Of a DNA stretch of 5,234 nucleotides, positions 1 to 2,900 are shown one piece after another. The notes beneath the pieces were generated by a model. It was given only the letters and a program-made list of their open reading frames with translations, was not told the DNA's origin and searched no databases. Both the position numbers and the translations under genes were made by a program. The stretch is taken from contig JAIRLK010000203.1 of the NCBI GenBank assembly GCA_031259515.1, positions 1 through 5,234 of the forward strand, written 5' to 3'. This DNA comes from Treponema sp. Its GTDB lineage: Bacteria > Spirochaetota > Spirochaetia > Treponematales > Breznakiellaceae. Position 1 is the stretch's first letter. Every line of letters begins with the position of its first letter.

Positions 1-8
1 GATTTTTG

Positions 9-37
9 TTGACAATAACTCGATATTGGGTTATAAA
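9..37 (+). promoter_or_regulatory. Promoter P1 (sigma70-type) of cassette 1
   Basis: A perfect -35 hexamer TTGACA (9-14) is followed after 17 nt by TATAAA (32-37), which predicts transcription starting near 44. It reads into the leader RNA at 46-123. An inverted repeat ATAAC/GTTAT (about 16-35) lies across the spacer and -10 and may be an operator. By analogy with the other three cassettes, the cognate repressor should be a minus-strand gene just left of the window, which cannot be seen. Confidence 0.8.
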
Positions 38-45
38 TATTATTA

Positions 46-67
46 TATAACGCTATTTTGCGTTATA
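46..67 (+). promoter_or_regulatory. 5'-terminal hairpin of leader RNA 1 and/or operator
   Basis: TATAACGC (46-53) and GCGTTATA (60-67) are perfect 8-nt inverted repeats with a 6-nt spacer, starting about 2 nt after the predicted start of P1. As DNA this may be a repressor site; as RNA it is a stem at the very 5' end. The other three cassettes have a hairpin in the same place, ending 1-2 nt before the GC-rich hairpin, which favours an RNA role. The two roles are not exclusive. Confidence 0.65.
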
Positions 68-69
68 CT

Positions 70-123
70 GCCGGCCTGGGCTGTGTTCTCCCGGACCAAA
101 CCAGGCCGGCTTACAGAGAGAAC
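70..123 (+). ncRNA. Leader RNA 1: GC-rich hairpin with GTGTTCTCCC loop and potential pseudoknot
   Basis: Arms GCCGGCCTGG (70-79) and CCAGGCCGGC (101-110) pair over 10 bp and close a 21-nt loop. GTTCTC in the loop (85-90) is exactly complementary to GAGAAC (118-123), 7 nt after the stem, so an H-type pseudoknot can form. Leaders 2-4 repeat this layout with different but still pairing arms. The loop belongs to the subtype with GACCAAA after GTGTTCTCCC, shared with leader 3, and the TTACAGA after the stem is shared with leaders 3 and 4. I do not recognise it as a known RNA family. It has no convincing open frame with a ribosome binding site. Confidence 0.75.
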
Positions 124-213
124 GATGGCCCCGCGGCACCGGGGGAAAAAGCGTTGTAATGGCCGAACCCGTGCCGGGGCGAGGCCGTTAGAACGCTTTT
201 TTTATTGAGGAGG
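119..213 (+). repeat. 95-nt direct repeat, copy 1
   Basis: This 95-nt block recurs at 1563-1657 with one difference (T at 126, C at 1570). It covers the last part of the leader complement, the whole attenuator and the AGGAGG ribosome binding site, and stops just before the downstream coding sequences, which are unrelated. The one difference keeps pairing with the GGCCGT strand (G-U here, C-G in copy 2). Recent duplication or gene conversion, or strong selection on the RNA, would explain it. Confidence 0.95.
125..203 (+). terminator. Attenuator copy 1: intrinsic terminator with alternative helix
   Basis: AAAAAGCGTT (146-155) pairs with AACGCTTTTT (192-201). Inside it TAATGGCC (157-164) pairs with GGCCGTTA (183-190), with one G-U, and CCCG (168-171) with CGGG (175-178). 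The T-run is 197-203, so this is a long intrinsic terminator ending 3 nt before the Shine-Dalgarno region of the next gene. An upstream hairpin CCCCG/CGGGG (129-144) sits before it. ATGGCC plus GGCAC upstream (125-139) can instead pair with GTGCC plus GGCCGT (171-188), which would break the terminator. This is the arrangement of an attenuator; the switching signal is unknown. Confidence 0.7.
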
Positions 214-226
214 TTTGGAGTTGGAG

Positions 227-418
227 ATGGAAACAAAAAAACTGACAGTTGAGATTGAACTGTCGGAGGAAGAAGCGGAACGCTTTGAGCGTTTTATTGA
301 AGAAGGCTGTTATGACAAGGACAAGTTCCTCAAGCGGCTTCTTTTAGAAAGGCTCAACCGGAAACAGGAGCTTGCCTTGATTACTTGCAAAAGAAAGGAG
401 GTTCAAAAAGCTGTTTAA
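227..418 (+). CDS. Small ribbon-helix-helix-like protein
   Basis: A 63-aa acidic protein with the outline of a ribbon-helix-helix DNA-binding fold: a strand (KKLTVEIEL, about residues 3-11), helix A (SEEEAERFERFIEEG), a short break, and helix B (DKDKFLKRLLLERLNRK). RHH proteins (Arc/MetJ/CopG type) bind DNA as dimers through the strand, but the strand here is less basic than usual, so the assignment is tentative. AGGAGG (208-213) is 13 nt before this ATG, but GGAG at 217-220 is 6 nt before it; TTG at 221 in the same frame is an alternative, 7 nt from AGGAGG. The gene follows attenuator copy 1, and its TAA overlaps the stop codon of the convergent 83-aa gene in a TTAA. In a control region it may be a regulator or antirepressor. 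Confidence 0.7.
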   Translation: METKKLTVEIELSEEEAERFERFIEEGCYDKDKFLKRLLLERLNRKQELALITCKRKEVQKAV

Positions 419-666
419 TCTACTGGGTCTTCGTCAAGAAAAAATCGTTTGAGGAATTTTGCCAGTTCGACAGCGCTTTCATAGGATATGGATATCCAAT
501 TGCCATAGGATTCTTCGCTATAGTCAATGTCCTTGATATGCAATGGGTTCAGATAATCCGGCTTGAGTTCGGCAACGTAAATTTTTTTGGGTGGCCCGTC
601 AGAGGAATCGGCGTTGAGTTCAATGCTTAGATTGCCTGCTTGCATAAGTTTTTCGGCTTTGGTCAT
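415..666 (-). CDS. Hypothetical 83-aa acidic protein downstream of the Xre repressor
   Basis: An 83-aa acidic protein (MTKAEKLMQAGN... to ...FFLDEDPVD) that I do not recognise. The ATG at 664-666 is preferred over the longer open frame because AGGAG (complement of 674-678) lies 7 nt upstream and overlaps the repressor's stop codon at 677-679, so the two genes form a coupled minus-strand operon. The middle is strand-rich (KKIYVAELKPDYL, NWISISY) and the end is helical (SAVELAKFLKRFFL). The 57-aa gene at 1859-2032 holds the same place after another repressor but is not similar. A role as repressor partner or modulator is inference from position only. Confidence 0.8.
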   Translation of the reverse strand: MTKAEKLMQAGNLSIELNADSSDGPPKKIYVAELKPDYLNPLHIKDIDYSEESYGNWISISYESAVELAKFLKRFFLDEDPVD

Positions 667-676
667 CGTGCGGCTC

Positions 677-952
677 CTACAAAGATTTATTTGTAATGTC
701 CCGGATTTTTTCCAGGGCATCGTGATATTTACGGCTGGTTTCCGGTTCTTTGCCGGTAACCAGGTATTCAACGGTGGTTCCCAGGGCGGCAGCTATTTTT
801 TGGGCTTCGTCGGCCCGAGGGAGAGTTACCCGGCGTTTGCCGGAATAGTAGGTCTCATAATTGAGGCCCATTGATTCAACAAAAGCCCGAAGGGTGAATG
901 TGGTTTTTTGCTTAACGAGGTCTTTCACTCGGTCAAAAAAGTCCATATTCAC
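677..952 (-). CDS. Xre/cI-family helix-turn-helix repressor
   Basis: A 91-aa single-domain HTH protein. The HTH spans roughly residues 16-65: TLRAFVESMGLNYETYYSGKR holds the two DNA-contacting helices, and RADEAQKIAAALGTTVEYLVTG the last helices of the five-helix Xre fold. There is no C-terminal peptidase or dimerisation domain as in lambda CI, only a short helix. The listed start is GTG at 952; ATG at 946 (89 aa) is equally possible, and neither has a clear Shine-Dalgarno, so translation may be weak or leaderless. It is transcribed away from promoter P2, and palindromes at 981-996 and 1042-1059 are its likely operators. This is the expected layout of a repressor controlling itself and a divergent promoter. 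The sequence style resembles Treponema prophage repressors (from memory). Confidence 0.9.
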   Translation of the reverse strand: MNMDFFDRVKDLVKQKTTFTLRAFVESMGLNYETYYSGKRRVTLPRADEAQKIAAALGTTVEYLVTGKEPETSRKYHDALEKIRDITNKSL

Positions 953-980
953 ATTTTCGACAAAAAAAGATGAAAAAAAG

Positions 981-996
981 ACGTTATTTTTAACGT
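981..996. promoter_or_regulatory. Candidate operator between Xre repressor and P2
   Basis: ACGTTA (981-986) and TAACGT (991-996) are perfect inverted repeats around TTTT. The site is 29 nt upstream of the repressor start and 8 nt upstream of the P2 -35, so a protein bound here could act on both directions. AACGT also occurs in the larger palindrome at 1042-1059, suggesting the same protein binds both. Confidence 0.55.
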
Positions 997-1003
997 TTTT
1001 CTA

Positions 1004-1033
1004 TTGACAATTCGGTAATATGACCGATATATT
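1004..1033 (+). promoter_or_regulatory. Promoter P2 (sigma70-type) of cassette 2
   Basis: TTGACA (1004-1009) and TATATT (1028-1033) with an 18-nt spacer predict a start near 1040. The spacer holds another inverted repeat, TCGGT (1012-1016) with ACCGA (1023-1027), which a repressor could use to cover the promoter. Read on the minus strand, the -35 gives TTGTCA, a possible -35 for the divergent repressor gene, though I see no good partner -10. Confidence 0.75.
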
Positions 1034-1041
1034 ATTTATAG

Positions 1042-1119
1042 AACGTCAATATTGACGTTTCGCCGCCTGGCTGGTGTTCTCCCACGAATAAGACAGGCGG
1101 CTCATTGAGGAAAGGAGAA
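1042..1119 (+). ncRNA. Leader RNA 2: 5' palindrome, GC-rich hairpin, loop-to-downstream pairing
   Basis: The 18-nt perfect palindrome AACGTCAATATTGACGTT (1042-1059) begins about 2 nt after the predicted start and can be a repressor operator as DNA and a hairpin as RNA. Two nt later GCCGCCTG (1062-1069) pairs with CAGGCGGC (1094-1101), 8 bp, around a 24-nt loop with GTGTTCTCCC then CGAATAAG, the loop subtype of leader 4. TTCTCC (1077-1082) is complementary to GGAGAA (1114-1119). Here the partner strand looks like a Shine-Dalgarno, so the loop would act as an anti-Shine-Dalgarno if a gene followed. No attenuator and no clear gene follows; the transcript runs straight into the antisense of the HTH gene at 1134-1355. 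Confidence 0.7.
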
Positions 1120-1133
1120 GGTAAAGTGGTGGC

Positions 1134-1355
1134 TTACTTTTTAGCGGGTTTCTTAGTGGCCGGTTCCTCCGGCTTAGCCTTCCTGGGGCGGCCGGGACCG
1201 GAAAATTTCTTGACAGCCTCTAATGCACTCATCGGATATATTGCTCCAGTAGTTATGGGCTTTATTCCTAATCTTTCAAGGCGCTTATGGGCAGTATCAT
1301 ATGCAATCTGTAACTCATCAGCTATTTGTTGGGTAGTAATCCCTTCAATCTTCAT
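1134..1355 (-). CDS. Small HTH DNA-binding protein with basic AT-hook-like tail
   Basis: A 73-aa protein. Residues 6-32 (ITTQQIADELQIAYDTAHKRLERLGIK) form a helix-turn-helix of the kind found in MerR/HTH_17-like proteins, followed by a short wing-like segment (PITTGAIYP). The tail is GRPRKAKPEEPATKKPAKK; GRPRK matches the AT-hook core, which binds AT-rich minor groove. It is paralogous to the protein at 2083-2343: EG-T, KR-E, GI-PIT, LE, GRP-KA and EEPA are shared. No Shine-Dalgarno precedes the ATG. It diverges from promoter P3, whose palindrome at 1467-1481 is its likely operator. No small gene follows it, unlike the other two repressors. A repressor role is inferred from context. Confidence 0.8.
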   Translation of the reverse strand: MKIEGITTQQIADELQIAYDTAHKRLERLGIKPITTGAIYPMSALEAVKKFSGPGRPRKAKPEEPATKKPAKK

Positions 1356-1455
1356 TTTTTTATTATCGGAAAATAAGAATTATTATTTTACTGAACAAAT
1401 GTTAAGTAAAATTCAGAAAAAAACGAAAATTTGTCCGTTTTTTGGAAATTATATA

Positions 1456-1484
1456 TTGACTTTAACGTCCAATTATTGGACAAT
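1456..1484 (+). promoter_or_regulatory. Promoter P3 of cassette 3
   Basis: TTGACT (1456-1461) is followed after 17 nt by GACAAT (1479-1484), predicting a start near 1491. The -10 is weak (4 of 6 consensus positions). An alternative is TTTAAC (1461-1466) with TATAGT (1484-1489), also a 17-nt spacer. The match to the layout of P4, where the palindrome also fills the spacer and enters the -10, supports the first choice. Confidence 0.6.
1467..1481. promoter_or_regulatory. Candidate operator in P3
   Basis: GTCCAATTATTGGAC is a perfect 15-nt palindrome with one central base, lying in the P3 spacer and touching the -10. A protein bound here would block RNA polymerase. The divergent HTH gene at 1134-1355 starts about 110 nt away and is the natural candidate. 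The sequence differs from the palindromes at P1, P2 and P4, so each cassette probably has its own specificity. Confidence 0.65.
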
Positions 1485-1492
1485 ATAGTATA

Positions 1493-1567
1493 TCAGGGTC
1501 GATAAAGCCCTGACGCCGGTCCGGCTGTGTTCTCCCAAGACCAAAATCGGACCGGCTTACAGAGAAC
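1493..1567 (+). ncRNA. Leader RNA 3: 5' hairpin, GC-rich hairpin and potential pseudoknot
   Basis: TCAGGG (1493-1498) pairs with CCCTGA (1508-1513) at the predicted 5' end. One nt later GCCGGTCCG (1515-1523) pairs with CGGACCGGC (1548-1556), 9 bp, around a 24-nt loop. GTTCTC in the loop (1529-1534) is complementary to GAGAAC (1562-1567), 5 nt (TTACA) after the stem. The loop has the GACCAAA subtype of leader 1, and as in leader 1 the 95-nt attenuator block follows directly. Confidence 0.75.
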
Positions 1568-1657
1568 GACGGCCCCGCGGCACCGGGGGAAAAAGCGTTG
1601 TAATGGCCGAACCCGTGCCGGGGCGAGGCCGTTAGAACGCTTTTTTTATTGAGGAGG
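1563..1657 (+). repeat. 95-nt direct repeat, copy 2
   Basis: This is identical to 119-213 except C at 1570 for T at 126. The copies are 1,444 nt apart in the same orientation, so recombination between them would delete cassettes 1-2 including the Xre repressor and the first tailed HTH gene, and join leader 1 to the 59-aa gene. Confidence 0.95.
1569..1647 (+). terminator. Attenuator copy 2: intrinsic terminator with alternative helix
   Basis: The terminator stem is AAAAAGCGTT (1590-1599) with AACGCTTTTT (1636-1645), with inner helices as in copy 1 and a T-run at 1641-1647. The alternative pairing is ACGGCC (1569-1574) with GGCCGT (1627-1632) and GGCAC (1579-1583) with GTGCC (1615-1619); it uses bases inside the terminator stem-loop, so the two folds exclude each other. 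A smaller hairpin CCCCG/CGGGG (1573-1588) competes with the alternative helix. The Shine-Dalgarno of the 59-aa gene starts 4 nt after the T-run. Confidence 0.7.
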
Positions 1658-1661
1658 AGAG

Positions 1662-1841
1662 ATGGAATTAGATGATGTTCTGGTCGCTATCCGACAACAG
1701 GCGGATCAGCTGCTGTGTGAGGCCCGGTCCGCCCGGAGCATGACCGATCTTGACAGAATCAAGGCCGGAAAAACAGAGATTCAACAACGGCTGAGTATGT
1801 GCAGAGAGCGTTTTGAGGCCGCCCGGAGGACCGCCGTATGA
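1662..1841 (+). CDS. Hypothetical 59-aa protein of cassette 3
   Basis: A 59-aa helical, charged protein (MELDDVLVAIRQQADQLLCE... to ...RERFEAARRTAV) with no recognised family. Its reality rests on a very strong Shine-Dalgarno (AGGAGG at 1652-1657, continuing as AG), an ATG 4 nt later, and its place after attenuator copy 2, equivalent to the RHH-like gene after copy 1. The two proteins do not look related. It ends 17 nt before the stop of the convergent 57-aa gene. An overlapping longer frame starting at its stop (ATGA, 1838) is antisense to real minus-strand genes and was not accepted. Confidence 0.75.
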   Translation: MELDDVLVAIRQQADQLLCEARSARSMTDLDRIKAGKTEIQQRLSMCRERFEAARRTAV

Positions 1842-1851
1842 TCCGCTTTTC

Positions 1852-1869
1852 GGCAGGTTTACCCCTGCC
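1852..1869. other. Hairpin at the convergent gene junction
   Basis: GGCAGG (1852-1857) and CCTGCC (1864-1869) are perfect 6-nt inverted repeats around TTTACC, lying between the stop of the 59-aa gene and over the stop of the 57-aa gene. No T-run follows on either strand, so it is at best a weak pause site or an mRNA end-stabilising stem. Confidence 0.35.
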
Positions 1870-2032
1870 CGGTTTGGCCTTGAGGGGGCTCGGATTCTTC
1901 AAACATTTCTATGCGGAATTCGGGGTGCTCTTTCTTACAATCGTTATATTCTTTCTGCAAAGCCGCAATTTGAGCTATGCACTCTTTCAATTCTTTGATC
2001 ATCCTTTGTCTTTCTTTCTCAAGATCGTCCAT
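1859..2032 (-). CDS. Hypothetical 57-aa coiled-coil-like protein
   Basis: A 57-aa protein, mostly one long charged helix (MDDLEKERQRMIKELKECIA, then QIAALQKEYNDCKKE) with heptad-like spacing of M/I/L, then an acidic and Q/G-rich end (EESEPPQGQTGQG). No family recognised. AGGAGG lies 5 nt upstream of the ATG on the minus strand (complement of 2038-2043), far stronger than the signal of the repressor ahead of it. It lies 50 nt after the HTH gene at 2083-2343, probably in the same transcript, and is the counterpart of the 83-aa gene after the Xre repressor. It may be a partner or oligomerisation factor of the repressor (inference). Confidence 0.8.
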   Translation of the reverse strand: MDDLEKERQRMIKELKECIAQIAALQKEYNDCKKEHPEFRIEMFEESEPPQGQTGQG

Positions 2033-2082
2033 AAAGCCCTCCTGATCCCATTATCGGGAGAGTTCCTGGCCGCTTTAGCGAA

Positions 2083-2343
2083 TTATTCTCCCGTCTTTCC
2101 GGGCTTCCCCTTGGCTCTGCTCTTGCTCACGGGTTTGGCCGGTTCTTCGGACCTGGCTTTGTGCGGACGGCCCATACGGACATTGCGGAGTATTTCCAGC
2201 ACCTTGGGGTCATATACGGCTTCCCTGGTAATAGGCTGGATACCAGCGGTCTCTATTCGTTTTCGGGTAGCGTCTACTGAAATTTTTAGCGCTTTGGCAA
2301 GTTCTGAAACTGTCATTCCTTCCATTCTTTCTTTATCGGACAT
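2083..2343 (-). CDS. Small HTH DNA-binding protein with basic tail, paralogue of 1134-1355
   Basis: An 86-aa protein. Residues 10-36 (MTVSELAKALKISVDATRKRIETAGIQ) are a helix-turn-helix, followed by PITREAVYDPKVLEILRNVRM and a tail with GRPHKA and SKSRAKGKPGKTGE. Similarity to the 73-aa protein begins at MEGMT (residue 7), so starts at residue 7 or 10 are possible. No start has a good Shine-Dalgarno, though residue 10 has AAGGA close by. The putative recognition helices differ (SVDATRKRI here, AYDTAHKRL there), matching the different palindromes of P3 and P4. The likely operator is 2397-2420, with a half-site at 2364-2374 close to this gene's own start, which suggests autoregulation. Confidence 0.8.
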   Translation of the reverse strand: MSDKERMEGMTVSELAKALKISVDATRKRIETAGIQPITREAVYDPKVLEILRNVRMGRPHKARSEEPAKPVSKSRAKGKPGKTGE

Positions 2344-2363
2344 TTTGCAAGAAAAACTAAAAA

Positions 2364-2374
2364 AAGTATCGAAT
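2364..2374. promoter_or_regulatory. Operator half-site upstream of the third repressor gene
   Basis: AAGTATCGAAT repeats exactly one half of the large palindrome at 2397-2420, 21 nt before the repressor's start codon. A second, weaker binding site for autoregulation is the simplest reading. Confidence 0.6.
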
Positions 2375-2390
2375 TTTGTAGAAATTTATC

Positions 2391-2419
2391 TTGACAAAGT
2401 ATCGAATATATTCGATACT
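2391..2419 (+). promoter_or_regulatory. Promoter P4, main early promoter
   Basis: TTGACA (2391-2396), a 17-nt spacer and GATACT (2414-2419) predict a start near 2426. It reads through leader RNA 4 and the switch at 2533-2612 into the rightward operon from 2647 to at least 4905. No other promoter of similar quality was noticed before that operon. Confidence 0.7.
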
Positions 2420-2420
2420 T
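2397..2420. promoter_or_regulatory. 24-bp perfect palindromic operator over P4
   Basis: The half AAGTATCGAATA (2397-2408) is followed directly by its exact reverse complement (2409-2420). The palindrome starts one base after the -35, fills the spacer and covers the -10, so binding would exclude polymerase. With the half-site at 2364-2374 it points to the divergent HTH protein as the ligand. Confidence 0.8.
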
Positions 2421-2428
2421 ATAGCATA

Positions 2429-2519
2429 GGCTGAGCAATCAGCCCTGCCGGTCCGAAGTGTTCTCCCGAATAAGCGGACCGGCTTACAGAAAACCAGCGT
2501 TCTCCCTTTCGGGGCAACG
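2429..2519 (+). ncRNA. Leader RNA 4: 5' hairpin, GC-rich hairpin and a third stem
   Basis: GGCTGA (2429-2434) pairs with TCAGCC (2439-2444) around GCAA, a GNRA tetraloop, at the predicted 5' end. Two nt later GCCGGTCCG (2447-2455) pairs with CGGACCGGC (2475-2483) around a 19-nt loop with GTGTTCTCCC and GAATAAG. The usual downstream partner is GAAAAC (2489-2494), with one mismatch to GTTCTC; CCCGAA in the loop (2465-2470) could instead pair with TTCGGG (2508-2513). A third stem, CGTTCTCCC with GGGGCAACG (2498-2519, one mismatch, one G-U), repeats the GTTCTCCC motif outside the hairpin. No attenuator block of the 95-nt type follows. Confidence 0.7.
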
Positions 2520-2532
2520 TTGCTTATAAAAA

Positions 2533-2612
2533 ACAGCGTATAAGGCTTAGTGCGCTGTCAAACTTGTGTTCCTTGGCCCCCTGGAGACTAAGCCCTCCTC
2601 GTGGGCTTTTTT
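2533..2612 (+). terminator. Pseudoknot-or-terminator switch before the early operon
   Basis: ACAGCG (2533-2538) pairs with CGCTGT (2553-2558). Its loop holds GGCTTAGT (2544-2551), exactly complementary to ACTAAGCC (2587-2594), giving a pseudoknot. AAGCCC (2590-2595) can instead pair with GGGCTT (2603-2608) as an intrinsic terminator with loop TCCTCGT and T-run 2607-2612. The two folds share 2590-2594, so forming one prevents the other, as in riboswitch expression platforms. The segment 2559-2586 between them is unassigned and could hold a binding element. The first gene of the operon starts 35 nt later. Confidence 0.7.
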
Positions 2613-2646
2613 GTTACCCGAATGGGCGCCATTGGAGGCTTAGACG

Positions 2647-2880
2647 ATGGTAGTAGACAGACTTGACAGATGGACCGAGCGGTCCTTGGCCTTGCTGGAA
2701 AGCCCGGAAGGGCATCGGATTTATGCCCGAAACAAGTACGAGTACGGACTAGATCGGCTCAATAACATTTGTGGAATCATCCAGAAAGCTTGCGGCCTCC
2801 TGAAATGGGAGAACCTCAAAGTCGTCTATGGCCGGGTTGAGGCGGAACTTGCCGCCGCCAAAGAAAAGGCCGCGGGGTGA
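2647..2880 (+). CDS. Hypothetical 77-aa protein, first gene of the early operon
   Basis: A 77-aa, probably all-helical protein (MVVDRLDRWTERSLALLESP... to ...VEAELAAAKEKAAG) that I do not recognise. GGAGG (2634-2638) lies 8 nt before the ATG. It follows the switch at 2533-2612, so it would be the first gene controlled by it. Its TGA overlaps a GTG of the next frame, though the next gene more likely starts at 2901. Confidence 0.75.
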   Translation: MVVDRLDRWTERSLALLESPEGHRIYARNKYEYGLDRLNNICGIIQKACGLLKWENLKVVYGRVEAELAAAKEKAAG

Positions 2881-2900
2881 TACACAAACAGAGGGACGAA

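Noticed and set aside
70..190. HDV-like or pistol-type self-cleaving ribozyme in leader 1 and the attenuator
   Set aside because: The stem with loop pseudoknot and a GTAATGGCCGAA stretch recall HDV-like ribozymes, but the P3 and P4 helices and correct strand order are missing. Pistol consensus bases are absent.
26..208. 60-aa frame across leader 1 and the attenuator
   Set aside because: It has no ribosome binding site, begins upstream of the predicted transcription start, and runs through the conserved RNA structures; the repeat at 1563-1657 is conserved as RNA, not as this frame.
1105..1488. Rightward 127-aa hydrophobic frame with a Shine-Dalgarno-like start after leader 2
   Set aside because: It is the exact antisense of the HTH gene at 1134-1355 and of its promoter. 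Its hydrophobic look is expected from the complement of charged codons, and a similar antisense frame lies opposite the paralogue. The minus-strand HTH is clearly the real gene.
1838..2434. Rightward 198-aa frame starting in an ATGA overlap with the 59-aa gene
   Set aside because: It covers two supported minus-strand genes (57-aa and 86-aa) and the P4 operator. It is strongly hydrophobic with no family resemblance, and the coupling is probably chance.
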